Assembly (NCBI RefSeq): GCF_900091505.1
Contig: NZ_LT607409.1
Span: 3,348,001 to 3,412,000, forward strand
DNA from: Micromonospora chokoriensis
GTDB taxonomy: Bacteria; Actinomycetota; Actinomycetes; Mycobacteriales; Micromonosporaceae
Length of the DNA stretch: 64,000 bases
Direction of reading: 5' to 3'
Shown here: positions 33,960-43,241 of the stretch, piece by piece
Layout: each line of letters starts with the position of its first letter
Numbering within the stretch: position 1 is the stretch's first letter
Program-made: the position numbers and the translations under genes
The notes under the pieces: model-generated
What the model saw: only the letters and a program-made list of their open reading frames with translations
Told to the model about the DNA's origin: nothing
The model's database searches: none

Positions 33960-33979
33960 CGCTTACCTGTGGGTAACGC
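33960..33979. promoter_or_regulatory. Inverted repeat upstream of fabG
   Basis: TTACC-TGTG-GGTAA (33963-33976), with partial GCG/CGC extension outside, lies 44-60 bases upstream of the fabG GTG and in the shared region with the kinase gene. A weak -10-like TAGGCT follows at 33981. It could be an operator for the fatty-acid operon. Confidence 0.5.
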
Positions 33980-33983
33980 CTAG

Positions 33984-34727
<744 letters not shown>

Positions 34728-34757
34728 CCCCCCATCTACGTACGGAGGAACCCCCGG

Positions 34758-35525
34758 ATGTCCGGACTGCTCGCCGGTAAGCGGCTGCTCGTCACCGGTG
34801 TCATCACCGACGCCTCGATCGCCTTCTCGGTGGCGAAGCTCGCCCAGGAGAACGGTGCGCAGGTCGTGCTCACCGGCTTCGGTCGGCTCTCCCTGGTCGA
34901 GCGGATCGCCAAGCGGCTGCCCGAGCCGGCCCCGGTGATCGAGGTCGACGTCACCAACACCGAGCACCTGGCCAGCCTCGCCGACCGGGTCCGCGAGCAC
35001 GTCGACGGCCTCGACGGTGTCGTGCACTCGATCGGTTTCGCCCCGCAGAGCTGCCTCGGCGGCGGCTTCCTCGACGCGCCGTGGGAGGACGTGGCCACCG
35101 CCCTGCACGTCTCCACCTTCTCGTACAAGTCCCTCGCGATGGCGGCGCTGCCGCTGATGTCGCCGGGCGGCGCGGTGGTCGGCCTGACCTTCGACGCGAC
35201 GAAGGCGTGGCCGGTCTACGACTGGATGGGCGTGGCCAAGGCCGGCCTGGAGTCGGCGTCCCGCTACCTGGCGCTGCACCTGGGCAAGCAGGGCATCCGC
35301 AGCAACCTGGTCGCCGCCGGGCCGCTGCGCACCATCGCCGCGAAGTCGATCCCCGGCTTCGACCAGTTCGAGGACGCCTGGACCGAGCGTGCCCCGCTGG
35401 GCTGGAGCCTCACCGACCAGGAGCCCGCCGCGAAGGCCTGCCTGGCGCTGCTCTCCGACTGGTTCCCCGCCACCACCGGTGAGATCGTGCACGTCGACGG
35501 CGGCTACCACGCCATCGGCGCCTGA
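34758..35525 (+). CDS. fabI: Enoyl-ACP reductase, InhA/FabI type
   Basis: A 255-residue NADH-dependent enoyl-ACP reductase, the last step of each fatty-acid elongation round. N-terminal GKRLLVTGVITDASIAFSVA is the FabI-type cofactor site. HSIGFAP, and the catalytic pair Tyr154 and Lys161 in YDWMGVAK, follow InhA spacing. The protein is close to the InhA branch from memory, the isoniazid target in mycobacteria. ATG at 34758 follows GGAGGAACC. A strong terminator follows at 35534. Confidence 0.93.
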   Translation: MSGLLAGKRLLVTGVITDASIAFSVAKLAQENGAQVVLTGFGRLSLVERIAKRLPEPAPVIEVDVTNTEHLASLADRVREHVDGLDGVVHSIGFAPQSCLGGGFLDAPWEDVATALHVSTFSYKSLAMAALPLMSPGGAVVGLTFDATKAWPVYDWMGVAKAGLESASRYLALHLGKQGIRSNLVAAGPLRTIAAKSIPGFDQFEDAWTERAPLGWSLTDQEPAAKACLALLSDWFPATTGEIVHVDGGYHAIGA

Positions 35526-35533
35526 CGCTCCCC

Positions 35534-35590
35534 GCGACGCCCCCTGGTCGCCGTCCGCGTGATCCACGCGTCCGGACCAGGGGGCGTCGC
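35534..35590 (+). terminator. Terminator of fabG-fabI
   Basis: A 16-bp perfect stem (35534-35549 with 35575-35590, arms GCGACGCCCCCTGGTC) with an inner GCGTG/CACGC hairpin, just after the fabI stop. Confidence 0.88.
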
Positions 35591-35624
35591 CGGCACGTCC
35601 GGGCCGAGGGGCGAGAATGACACC

Positions 35625-36677
35625 ATGTCGTACGACGCGGTGGTGCTGGTGTCCTTCGGTGGGCCGGAGCGGCCCGAGGACGTGATGCCGTTCCTGCAGA
35701 ACGTGACCCGCGGCCGAGGTGTGCCGCCCGAGCGGCTGGCCGAGGTCGCCGAGCACTACCAGCACTTCGGTGGGGTGTCCCCGATCAACCAGCAGTGCCG
35801 GGACCTGCTGGCCGCCGTCCGGGCCGACTTCGCCGCGAACGGCATCGACCTGCCGGTCTACTGGGGCAACCGCAACTGGGACCCGATGCTCGCCGACACC
35901 GTCACCCGGATGCGCGACGACGGGGTCACCCGGGCGTTGGCCTTCGTCACCAGCGCGTACGGCGGCTACTCGTCCTGCCGGCAGTACCAGGAGGACATCG
36001 CCGCCGCCCGCGCCGCCGTCGGCCCGGACGCCCCGGTGATCGAGAAACTGCGTCAGTTCTGGGACCACCCCGGCTTCGTCGAGCCGCACGTCGACGCGGT
36101 CCGGGCGGCCCTGGGCCAGCTCGACCCGGCGTTGCGGGCCACCACCCGGCTCGTCTTCACCGCCCACTCCATCCCCACCTCGATGGCGGCCAACGCCGGG
36201 CCGCACGGCGGCCGGTACGAGGCGCAGCTCCGCGAGACCGCCCGGCTCGTGGCCGAGGCCGCCGCACCGGACCTGGAGTACGACCTCGTCTGGCAGAGCC
36301 GCTCCGGCCCACCGCAGGTGCCGTGGCTGGAGCCGGACGTGAACGACCACCTCGCCACCCTCGCCCAGGGCGGCACCACCGGCGTGGTGGTCAGCCCGAT
36401 CGGGTTCGTCTCCGACCACCTCGAGGTCGTGTGGGACCTGGACACCGAGGCACTGGAGACGGCCAAGCAACTCGGCCTGGACTTCGTCCGGGCCGCCACC
36501 CCCGGCGTCGACCCGCGCTTCGTGGCCATGGTGCGGGAACTGGTCACCGAACGGACCGACCCGGACGGCGCGCAACTGCGCCGCCGCCTCGGCGAGCTGC
36601 CGATGTGGGACACCTGCCCGACCGTCTGCTGCGTACCGACCCGTCGCCCGACGCCTGCTGGGGGCACCGATGCATGA
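35625..36677 (+). CDS. hemH: Ferrochelatase (coproporphyrin type)
   Basis: A 350-residue class II chelatase inserting iron into coproporphyrin III (also named cpfC) in the coproporphyrin-dependent haem route of actinobacteria. Motifs: [38 protein letters not shown] with the metal-binding His, [21 protein letters not shown], and [19 protein letters not shown] with the catalytic Glu. The C-terminal CPTVCC (331-336) resembles the cysteine tail that holds a [2Fe-2S] cluster in actinobacterial enzymes. ATG at 35625 is used because the family begins at [11 protein letters not shown]. Its end overlaps the next gene by eight bases. Confidence 0.93.
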   Translation: MSYDAVVLVSFGGPERPEDVMPFLQNVTRGRGVPPERLAEVAEHYQHFGGVSPINQQCRDLLAAVRADFAANGIDLPVYWGNRNWDPMLADTVTRMRDDGVTRALAFVTSAYGGYSSCRQYQEDIAAARAAVGPDAPVIEKLRQFWDHPGFVEPHVDAVRAALGQLDPALRATTRLVFTAHSIPTSMAANAGPHGGRYEAQLRETARLVAEAAAPDLEYDLVWQSRSGPPQVPWLEPDVNDHLATLAQGGTTGVVVSPIGFVSDHLEVVWDLDTEALETAKQLGLDFVRAATPGVDPRFVAMVRELVTERTDPDGAQLRRRLGELPMWDTCPTVCCVPTRRPTPAGGTDA

Positions 36678-37449
36678 CCGTAAGCCCGTGCAGAGTTGGC
36701 TGACCGACATGGACGGCGTGCTGGTGCACGAGGGCCAGCCGGTGCCCGGCGCGCCGGAGTTCATCAACCGGATGCGCGCCTCCGGCAAGCCGTTCCTGGT
36801 GCTGACCAACAACTCCATCTACACCCCACGCGACCTGACCGCCCGGCTCAGCCGGATGGGACTGGACGTGCCGGAGGAGTCGATCTGGTCGTCCGCCCTG
36901 GCCACCGGCCAGTTCCTCGCCGACCAGCGGCCGGGCGGCACCGCGTACGTCATCGGTGAGGCCGGTCTGACCACGGCCCTGCACGCCGTCGGCTACGTGC
37001 TCACCGACTTCGCCCCGGACTACGTGGTGCTCGGCGAGACGCGCACCTACAGCTTCGAGGCGATCACCAAGGCGGTCCGCCTGATCAACGACGGGGCCCG
37101 GTTCATCTGCACCAACCCCGACGTGACCGGCCCGTCCGTGGAGGGCGCCCTGCCCGCCGCCGGCTCGGTCGCCGCCATGATCTCCAAGGCCACCGGGGTG
37201 GAGCCGTACTTCGTCGGCAAGCCCAACCCGATGATGATGCGCTCGGCCCTCAACACGATCAACGCGCACTCGGAGAGCACCGCGATGATCGGGGACCGGA
37301 TGGACACCGACATCCTGTGTGGCCTGGAGGCCGGGCTGGAGACGATCCTGGTGCTGACCGGGATCAGCAGCCGTACCGAGGCGGAGCGCTACCCGTACCG
37401 CCCGTCTCGGATCGTCAACTCCGTCGCGGACCTGCTCGACGAGATCTGA
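36670..37449 (+). CDS. HAD-superfamily phosphatase, NagD-like (IIA)
   Basis: A 259-residue phosphatase. Motif [14 protein letters not shown] holds the nucleophile Asp, motif II is FLVLTNNS, the lysine of motif III is in [10 protein letters not shown], and motif IV is [26 protein letters not shown]. The NagD branch dephosphorylates nucleotides and sugar phosphates; the exact substrate is unknown. ATG at 36670 lies inside the end of hemH, so it is translationally coupled. Confidence 0.9.
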   Translation: MHDRKPVQSWLTDMDGVLVHEGQPVPGAPEFINRMRASGKPFLVLTNNSIYTPRDLTARLSRMGLDVPEESIWSSALATGQFLADQRPGGTAYVIGEAGLTTALHAVGYVLTDFAPDYVVLGETRTYSFEAITKAVRLINDGARFICTNPDVTGPSVEGALPAAGSVAAMISKATGVEPYFVGKPNPMMMRSALNTINAHSESTAMIGDRMDTDILCGLEAGLETILVLTGISSRTEAERYPYRPSRIVNSVADLLDEI

Positions 37450-37759
37450 CCGGTCGGCCGCGCTGCCCCCGCCGAGCGTGATCATGCAAGGCGGGCGCGC
37501 GGGGGCCCGTCGGCGGTGTGGTGCGCCGGGGCCGCCGCACTCGTGCTGGGTCCGATCGCCGCCGTGAACACGGGCGTACCGCACGAATCTGCCGGTGGAG
37601 CTGCGGTCCGCGACGGTTGACGCCTTCGAGCGATATACCTCTGAGTCAATATAAATACCTCTGAGGTGTGTCGCTCGCGAGCAACCGGCCGTCGACCCGG
37701 AGCGTCACCCCGGCGAACGCCGGTACGGTGCTCGGCAAGCGGCCCGCGCGGGTGACCGG
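37450..37759. other. 310-bp region with orphan operator, no intact gene
   Basis: Contains a half-palindrome beginning GTGATCATGCAAGGC near 37479, an unusually A/T-rich segment at 37632-37665 carrying operator-like repeats, and no convincing gene. A short frame from GTG 37668 runs antisense into the next gene and has no protein character. Confidence 0.6.
37635..37669. promoter_or_regulatory. Twin ATACCTCTGAG operator, PadR-like
   Basis: ATACCTCTGAG occurs at 37635-37645 and 37655-37665, exactly 20 bases apart. The second continues to ATACCTCTGAGGTGT, a near-perfect palindrome. The form resembles PadR-family operators from memory. Neither flanking gene is a PadR regulator or a typical target. 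Confidence 0.55.
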
Positions 37760-38554
37760 TCAGGGGCGGAGTGGGGCGTTGCAGGCTGCCACCAGCGCCT
37801 GCCGGCAGGCCGCGGTGAGCGGACGCAACGCGGCGTCGCGTTGCTGGGCCTCGTAGTTGTTGATCGCACCACCGGGGGCGGCGTGCCCGGCCAGCGCGAG
37901 CACCCGGTCGAGCACCGCAGCCCGGGCGAAGAGCCGACGGGCCCGCGGGTCGAAGCCCGGCGGCAGGTCGGTCGCGCCGTCGGGGCGGCGCAGCGCGGCC
38001 AGCGCGCCGGCCAGCTCGGGCCGCCACTGGGCCACGTCGAGGCGGGTCAACGCGGCGGTCGTCTCGGCGAGCGCGGCGGCCAGCTCGGCCTCCGCCTCGG
38101 CGGCGCCGGGCAACGAGAGTGACGCGGCGGGGGCGTTGGCGGGCAGCGGGTACACCCGCCACAGCACCGTCTCGAAGCAGTCCCCCGAACCGGAGGTGTG
38201 CGAGCGGACCTCCGGGATCAACCCGAGCCCGCCGGCCACCACCGCCTCGCCCGCGACCAGCGCCGCACCGGCGAAGTCGCCGGGCCCGGGCAAGCCCCGA
38301 GGGTCACCGGGCGCGGGCAGCACCAGGCGGATCTCGTCCGGGGAGAGCTTGGCCAGGGTGGGCAGCGCGGCGCCCAGCGGGACGTCGGTCCAGGTGCCGG
38401 GGGCGTCCGCGACGAGGTGCTCCTCGTCGCCGGCGATGGCGTCGGCGACTTCGTCGTACGGCACCAACCCGGCGCGCCACGCGCGCACCCAGGCAACGAA
38501 CCGGCTCGACCGGCGCGGCGCGAGTGTGGCCGCGCCCGTTGCGGGGGTGGACAT
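37760..38554 (-). CDS. Conserved hypothetical protein
   Basis: A 264-residue soluble protein with no recognised domain. It starts MSTPATGAATLAPRRSSRFVAWVRAWRAGLVPYDEVADAIAGDEEHLV. Notable segments are LPAPGDPRGLPGPGDFAGAALVAGEAVVAGGLGLIPEV, CFETVLWRVYPLPANAP and a long Ala/Leu helix LPGAAEAEAELAAALAETTAALTRLDVAQWRPELAGALAALRR. No signal peptide or membrane helix. ATG at 38554 is preferred to GTG at 38578, though neither has a strong ribosome binding site. The complex core pattern and codon use support a real gene. Divergent from the DUF3097 gene. Confidence 0.72.
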   Translation of the reverse strand: MSTPATGAATLAPRRSSRFVAWVRAWRAGLVPYDEVADAIAGDEEHLVADAPGTWTDVPLGAALPTLAKLSPDEIRLVLPAPGDPRGLPGPGDFAGAALVAGEAVVAGGLGLIPEVRSHTSGSGDCFETVLWRVYPLPANAPAASLSLPGAAEAEAELAAALAETTAALTRLDVAQWRPELAGALAALRRPDGATDLPPGFDPRARRLFARAAVLDRVLALAGHAAPGGAINNYEAQQRDAALRPLTAACRQALVAACNAPLRP

Positions 38555-38631
38555 GCCGAAAGGGTACGTGGTCACCACCGGCCCTGTCTCGACTGCCGCT
38601 CGGGCCGCCCGCCCTGCCCCGAACTGCTCCC

Positions 38632-38920
38632 TTCACCCCATTCCCCACCCCGGGCCCCGCGCCCCCGCCCCGCCCCCCGCCCCCGCCCCGCGCCCCCGCC
38701 CCGGCCCCGCTCCCCGCCCCGGCCCCGGCCCCTGCCCGCCCCGCCGTCCGCCCCCCGTTTGCGTCGATCATGGAGTTGTGGTGGGCGATACTCGGCTCTT
38801 GCGGGGGTTTGTGGGGCACCACAACTCCATGATCGACGAGGCCAGGGCTCGCGGGGTCGGGTGTGGTGGGGAAGCTGGGGGCGGTGTGTCGGGAGGTGGG
38901 GTGGAGGTCGGGGAGTTAGC
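38632..38920. other. C-rich tract, palindrome and G-rich stretch between divergent genes
   Basis: 38632-38760 is C-rich (CCCCGCCCCGCCCC type), then the palindrome at 38762-38838, then a G-rich stretch to about 38915. Any promoter for the gene on the left must lie within or before this C-rich region. The DUF3097 ribosome binding site GGGGAG is at 38910-38915. Confidence 0.7.
38762..38838. repeat. Palindrome, CGATCATGGAGTTGTGGTG type
   Basis: Perfect 22-bp arms (38762-38783 and 38817-38838) with a 33-base centre. It is nearly the same sequence as the element at 46561. This copy lies between divergent genes, so it is not simply a terminator. Confidence 0.9.
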
Positions 38921-39742
38921 GTGATCGACATGGCGGGGCGATACGGCGAAGACGTGTTGGCGGGGGACTGGCGGCGACGGAAGGTCACCCCCGAGGTGGA
39001 CGCCGAACCGGACCTCGTGGTCGAGGACGCCGACTCGGGGTTCTGCGGCGCGGTGATCGGCTTCGAGGCCGGCGCGGTCGTGTTGGAGGACCGGCACGGC
39101 AAACGGCGCAACTTTCCGTTGCTACCCGCGGCGTTCCTGCTGGACGGTCGCCCGGTCACCCTGCGCCGGCCCGCCCGCGCGCCGGTGCCGGCGGCCCGTC
39201 GACGCACGGCGTCCGGCTCGGTGGCGGTGGACAACGTCTGGGCGCAGGTCGCCAAGGCGAGCCGGATCTGGGTGGAGGGCATCCACGACGCCGCGCTGGT
39301 CGAGCGCATCTGGGGCGACGACCTGCGCATCGAGGGCGTCGTCGTGGAGCCGCTGGACGGCATCGACGCCCTCGACGCCGACGTACGCGACTTCGGCCCC
39401 GCCCCGACCCGACGACTCGGCGTCCTCGTCGACCACCTGGTGCCGGGCAGCAAGGAGAGCCGCATCGTGGCCCGGGTGACCTCGCCGTACGTGCTGGTGA
39501 CCGGCCATCCCTACGTGGACATCTGGCAAGCGGTCAAGCCGACGGCGCTGGGCATCGCGGCGTGGCCGGTGGTGCCGCCGGGACGACCGTGGAAGGAGGG
39601 GGTCTGCGCGGCCCTCGGGGTGGCCGAGCCAGCCGACATGTGGCGGCACATCCTGTCCCGGGTGAACAGCTTCGCCGACGTGGAGACCCCACTGATCAAC
39701 GCCATGGAACGCCTCATCGACTTCGTCACCGAACCAGCCTGA
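38921..39742 (+). CDS. DUF3097 family protein
   Basis: A 273-residue actinobacterial protein of unknown function. Features: VLAGDWRRRKVTPEVDAEPDLVVEDADSGFCGAVIG near the N-terminus, WVEGIHDAALVERIWGDDLRIEGVVVEPLDGID in the middle and RRLGVLVDHLVPGSKESRIVARV. The pattern WVEGIHDAALVE followed by a later Asp (VLVDHLV) recalls Toprim-like nucleic-acid enzymes, but that is inference. GTG at 38921 has GGGGAG five bases upstream; ATG at 38930 would be too far from it. Cytoplasmic. Confidence 0.85.
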   Translation: MIDMAGRYGEDVLAGDWRRRKVTPEVDAEPDLVVEDADSGFCGAVIGFEAGAVVLEDRHGKRRNFPLLPAAFLLDGRPVTLRRPARAPVPAARRRTASGSVAVDNVWAQVAKASRIWVEGIHDAALVERIWGDDLRIEGVVVEPLDGIDALDADVRDFGPAPTRRLGVLVDHLVPGSKESRIVARVTSPYVLVTGHPYVDIWQAVKPTALGIAAWPVVPPGRPWKEGVCAALGVAEPADMWRHILSRVNSFADVETPLINAMERLIDFVTEPA

Positions 39743-39820
39743 CCCACCGCCCCGCCCCGCCCCGCCCCGCCGCCGCCCGCCGCCGCCGCCCGCCTCCCGC
39801 CGCCCGCTCGCCCGCCCTGA

Positions 39821-39854
39821 TGTTGCTGTCTCATCGCGCGCGGAGGCAGCAACG
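39821..39854. repeat. Short palindrome, TGTTGCTGTCTC type
   Basis: TGTTGCTGTCTC (39821-39832) pairs with GAGGCAGCAACG (39843-39854) with two G-U type mismatches. The unit CCCTGATGTTG flanks it on both sides as a direct repeat (about 39816 and 39856). Confidence 0.7.
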
Positions 39855-39880
39855 TCCCTGATGTTGTGCGGATCTTGCAG

Positions 39881-39985
39881 GCAAGGCGCGCCAGGGCAAG
39901 GCGCGCCAGGGCAAGGCGCGCCAGGGCAAGGCGCGCCAGGGCAAGGCGCGCCAGGGCAAGGCGCGCCAGAGCAAGGCGCGGCGGG
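39881..39985. repeat. 15-bp minisatellite, seven units
   Basis: GCAAGGCGCGCCAGG is repeated head to tail: five exact units (39881-39955), one with a final A, and one degenerate. Each unit contains GGCGCGCC. There are no spacers, so it is not CRISPR. Located between convergent genes. Confidence 0.95.
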
Positions 39986-40079
39986 TCGGGCCAGGGCGGG
40001 TCGGGCCGGGGCGCGGTGGGTCGGGCGTGGTTCGGATCGGGGTGGACGCGGGCGAGGCGCGGGCCAGGGCGGCTCGTGC

Positions 40080-41393
40080 TCAGGGCTCCTGGTCGGGGGT
40101 GCGGGTGTAGACGAAGGTGGCGATGTCCAGCGCGACCGCCCGGCCCTGCTCGTCGCGGCGCACGGTGAGGATCTCGCCGTCCTGTCCACCGGCTCGTCCA
40201 CGCCAGCGGTCGGGGCCCTCGGCGACGAAGTGGAGGTTCGGTGCGCCGACCGGGCCGGCGCGCAGATCGCCGTCGGCGTCCGCGTACACCTCGATGGTGG
40301 TGCCCATCCACCACCAGCGGCCGGTCAGCTCGGCGAGTTCGGCGGGCGGCGGGGTGGTGGCCGGCCGCCACGGGGCGACCGGCGCGGGTTCGGTGTCCAC
40401 CACCATCGTGAGCAGCCGCCGTCCGAGCGCGCCGAGGTGCACGTTGCGCAGGGTGTACGCGTTGACCAGGCCGACCACTGCGGTACGGCTGGGCCGGTGC
40501 ACGGCCAGCGAGGCGCCGTAGCCGGGCATCGATCCGCCGTGTCCGACGTACACCCGGTTGCCTTCCCGGAACAGCTCCAGGCCGAGGCCGTGCCCGTGGG
40601 TCCAGGCCTCGTGGTCGCTGATGACGACGGGGGAGCACATCTCGGTCAGTGTGTCGGCGGCCAGCACCGACGGGTCGGGGTCGGCCAGGAACGCGGCCCA
40701 CCGGCCCAGGTCCTCGATCGTGGACCAGAGTTGCCCGGCGGGGGCCATCGCGCCGGTGTCGGTGCGCGGCTCCTCGCGCAGGGTGTCGTGCCAGGGGTGG
40801 ACGACGTAGCCGCGCGCGTACGGCTCGGTCGCGTCGTACGTGGTGCGACCCATGCCCAGCGGAGTGAGGATCCGCTGGGCGAGCAGGTCGACCCAGGGAG
40901 TTCCGGTGAGCGCTTCGAGCACTCCGCCGAGCAGACCGTACGCCAGGTTGGAGTAGTGGTACGTGGCGTGCGGCGGGTAAGCGATCTTGTCGGCGGTGAC
41001 CCCGGCGAGCAGGGTGGGCAGGTCGACGCCTTCGGTCCGCTCCCACCAGTCGCCGTCGGGTTCGCGTTGCAGGCCGCTGGCGTGCCCGAGGAGTTGGCGC
41101 ACGGTGAGCGTGCCGAGGCCGGTGCCCGGTAGGTGCCTCTCCAGCGGGTCGTCGAGGGCGAGCCGGCCGGCGTCGCGCAGCTGCATGATCAGGGTCGCGG
41201 TCATCGTCTTGCTGATCGAGCCCAGCCGGTACTGCAGGTCGACGTCCGGGCGGGGGTGCTCGCCGGCGGTGGCCACGTGCGTCAGGGTGCCGTCGCGGAC
41301 GACGCCCACCACCAGCGACGGGGCGTGCCCGTCGCGCTGTGCCTGGGCGACCTGGTCGTCGATCTGTCGGGCGGTCTCGGGCAGCAGTGACAA
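40080..41393 (-). CDS. Serine hydrolase, class C beta-lactamase family (S12)
   Basis: A 437-residue enzyme of the beta-lactamase/D-alanyl-aminopeptidase fold. SxxK is GSISKTMTATL, the second motif Tyr-Ser-Asn is HYSNLAYGLLGG, and the third is HGGSMPGYG. A lipocalin-like C-terminal domain (about residues 330-437) has LAELTGRWWWMGTTIEVYADADG. Many such proteins are peptidases or esterases, not antibiotic-inactivating. The start is decided by GAGGAG six bases before TTG at 41393; the upstream GTG at 41426 lacks a ribosome binding site. No signal peptide with either start. Confidence 0.88.
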   Translation of the reverse strand: MSLLPETARQIDDQVAQAQRDGHAPSLVVGVVRDGTLTHVATAGEHPRPDVDLQYRLGSISKTMTATLIMQLRDAGRLALDDPLERHLPGTGLGTLTVRQLLGHASGLQREPDGDWWERTEGVDLPTLLAGVTADKIAYPPHATYHYSNLAYGLLGGVLEALTGTPWVDLLAQRILTPLGMGRTTYDATEPYARGYVVHPWHDTLREEPRTDTGAMAPAGQLWSTIEDLGRWAAFLADPDPSVLAADTLTEMCSPVVISDHEAWTHGHGLGLELFREGNRVYVGHGGSMPGYGASLAVHRPSRTAVVGLVNAYTLRNVHLGALGRRLLTMVVDTEPAPVAPWRPATTPPPAELAELTGRWWWMGTTIEVYADADGDLRAGPVGAPNLHFVAEGPDRWRGRAGGQDGEILTVRRDEQGRAVALDIATFVYTRTPDQEP

Positions 41394-41502
41394 CGGTGTC
41401 TCCTCGGGGTCGGGCGCCCGGATCACGGTCAGAGAGGGCCCCGCCGAGCCTACTGATCTTCGCGGGGAGGCCGCGCGTGCATGTGCGTGTCACGATCGTG
41501 GG

Positions 41503-41976
41503 GTGGACGCGGTGGTGTGGATCGTATTGGGTGTGTTGCTGGCGGTCGCCGAGATCTTCACGACGACGCTATTTCTGATCATGTTCGGGGTCGGTGCGTT
41601 CGCCGCCGCCGGGGCTGCCGCTCTGGGCGCGCCGGTGGCGGTGCAGGCGCTGGTCTTCGCTGTGGTGTCGGCGTTGAGCCTGGTGGTGGCCCGGCCGGTC
41701 ATCCGGCGGCACCAACGTTCCGCGCTGGACAGCGGCGAGCAGCCGTTCGGCGTGGAGGCGATCGAGGGCTCCACGGCGTTGGTGCTGGAACGGGTGGACG
41801 CCGAGCACGGTCTCGTCAAGATCGACGGCGAGCTGTGGACCGCCCGGTCGTACGACACGACGCAGGTTCACGACCCCGGCCAACGGGTTCGGGTGATAAA
41901 GGTCCGGGGCGCGACCGCCCTGGTGTGGCAGGACGATGTTTCTTCCCCCGGCGAGCTGCCGGAAGCGAGAGGGTGA
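41503..41976 (+). CDS. NfeD-like membrane protein
   Basis: A 157-residue short NfeD protein. Three hydrophobic stretches lie within residues 3-70 (VVWIVLGVLLAVAEIFTTTLFLIMFGVGAFAAAGAAAL ... ALVFAVVSALSLVVARPV). They are followed by an OB-fold domain (GVEAIEGSTALVLERVDAEHGLVKIDGELWTARSYD ... RVRVIKVRGATALV). It partners SPFH proteins in membrane microdomains; the next gene encodes one, six bases away. GTG at 41503 is the first start at the helix. Confidence 0.9.
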   Translation: MDAVVWIVLGVLLAVAEIFTTTLFLIMFGVGAFAAAGAAALGAPVAVQALVFAVVSALSLVVARPVIRRHQRSALDSGEQPFGVEAIEGSTALVLERVDAEHGLVKIDGELWTARSYDTTQVHDPGQRVRVIKVRGATALVWQDDVSSPGELPEARG

Positions 41977-41981
41977 ACGGG

Positions 41982-43088
41982 ATGACAGTCATTGGGGTGC
42001 TGATCATCGCGGTGGCGTTGATCGCCGTGATAACGCTGGCGAAGGCGGTGCGGATCGTGCCGCAGCAGCGCCAGGACGTGGTGGAACGGCTCGGTAAGTA
42101 CAAGCGCACCCTCAGCCCCGGCCTCAACCTGCTGGTGCCGTTCATCGACGCGGTTCGTACCAAGGTCGACATGCGGGAGCAGGTGGTCAGCTTCCCGCCG
42201 CAGCCGGTGATCACCTCGGACAACCTGGTGGTCTCGATCGACACGGTCCTCTACTTCAAGGTGGTCGACTCGGTTCGCGCGACCTACGAGATCTCCAGCT
42301 TCCTGCAGGCCATCGAGCAGCTCACCGTCACCACGCTGCGTAACGTGATCGGTTCGCTGGACCTGGAGCGGGCGCTGACCAGCCGCGACGAGATCAACCG
42401 GCACCTGTCCGGGGTGCTGGACGAGACCACCGGCCGCTGGGGCATCAAGGTGACCCGTGTGGAGATCAAGGCGATCGAGCCGCCGGCCAGCATCCGCGAC
42501 TCCATGGAGAAGCAGATGCGCGCCGAGCGGGACCGCCGCGCGGCGATCCTGACCGCCGAGGGGCACAAGCAGTCGCAGATCCTCACCGCCGAGGGTGAGA
42601 AGCAGTCGGCGGTGCTGCGGGCCGACGGTGACCGGCAGGCCCGCATCCTGCAGGCCGAGGGTCAGGCGAAGGCGATCCGCACGGTCTTCGACGCGATCCA
42701 CCAGGCGAACCCGAGCCAGAAGGTGCTCGCCTACCAGTACCTCCAGGCCCTTCCGCAGATCGCCCAGGGCAGCGCCAACAAGGTCTGGATCGTCCCGGCC
42801 GAGCTGACCAAGGCCCTGGAGGGGATGGGCGGTGCCCTCGGTGGGTTGAGCCAGATGGTGGGGGACCTGCCGGCGCCGGAGGCCGCGGACCACGCGAGCC
42901 AGGTGGAGCGCGAGGCCGCGGAGGCCGCCGAGGCCGCAGCCGCGGCGGCCCAGCAGATCCACGACGAGGTACGCGTCGCCGAGGCGCAGGCCACCGGCGC
43001 AAGCAAGCCGCAGGGGCTGCCGGCACCGGAGCCGGTGTCTCCGCTGAGTCTGGTCGAGGACCCGGCCGACGAGCGTGAGCGCGGCTGA
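41982..43088 (+). CDS. SPFH/band 7 protein
   Basis: A 368-residue membrane-scaffold protein. One N-terminal helix (VIGVLIIAVALIAVITLAKAV), then the band 7 domain (RIVPQQRQDVVERLGKYKRTLSPGLNLLVPFIDAV to about residue 190). A coiled coil with LTAEGHKQSQILTAEGEKQSAVLRADGDRQ repeats follows, and a C-terminal Ala/Glu-rich helix. It probably oligomerises at the membrane with the NfeD-like protein. ATG at 41982 follows GAGAGGG; GTG at 41973 overlaps the nfeD stop and is an alternative. Confidence 0.92.
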   Translation: MTVIGVLIIAVALIAVITLAKAVRIVPQQRQDVVERLGKYKRTLSPGLNLLVPFIDAVRTKVDMREQVVSFPPQPVITSDNLVVSIDTVLYFKVVDSVRATYEISSFLQAIEQLTVTTLRNVIGSLDLERALTSRDEINRHLSGVLDETTGRWGIKVTRVEIKAIEPPASIRDSMEKQMRAERDRRAAILTAEGHKQSQILTAEGEKQSAVLRADGDRQARILQAEGQAKAIRTVFDAIHQANPSQKVLAYQYLQALPQIAQGSANKVWIVPAELTKALEGMGGALGGLSQMVGDLPAPEAADHASQVEREAAEAAEAAAAAAQQIHDEVRVAEAQATGASKPQGLPAPEPVSPLSLVEDPADERERG

Positions 43089-43241
43089 TCCTGGTACACA
43101 GGCCGGCAATCCGGCGTTAATACGAGAAATGCTCATGGGGCGCTCCGACGCCTGCCACGATCGGTCCTAGGACGGGTGGTGACCAGGCAATCGGGGCGCC
43201 CCGGCGCGTCTCGCACCGCTCGTGGACGAGCGAGGTGACGC

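Larger units (their letters stand above)
39743..40079. other. 337-bp repeat-rich intergenic region
   Basis: Between convergent genes. C-rich tract to 39816, hairpin at 39821-39854, a second CCCTGATGTTG copy at 39856, minisatellite at 39881-39985 and a G-rich stretch to about 40035. No gene supported. Confidence 0.75.

Noticed and set aside
37668..37856. Short plus-strand gene after the orphan operator
   Set aside because: Runs antisense into the 37760-38554 gene and has a random-like Ser/Arg/Ala composition; kept only as a possible remnant.
39881..39985. CRISPR array
   Set aside because: Units are 15 bp and directly joined without spacers, and no cas genes are present.
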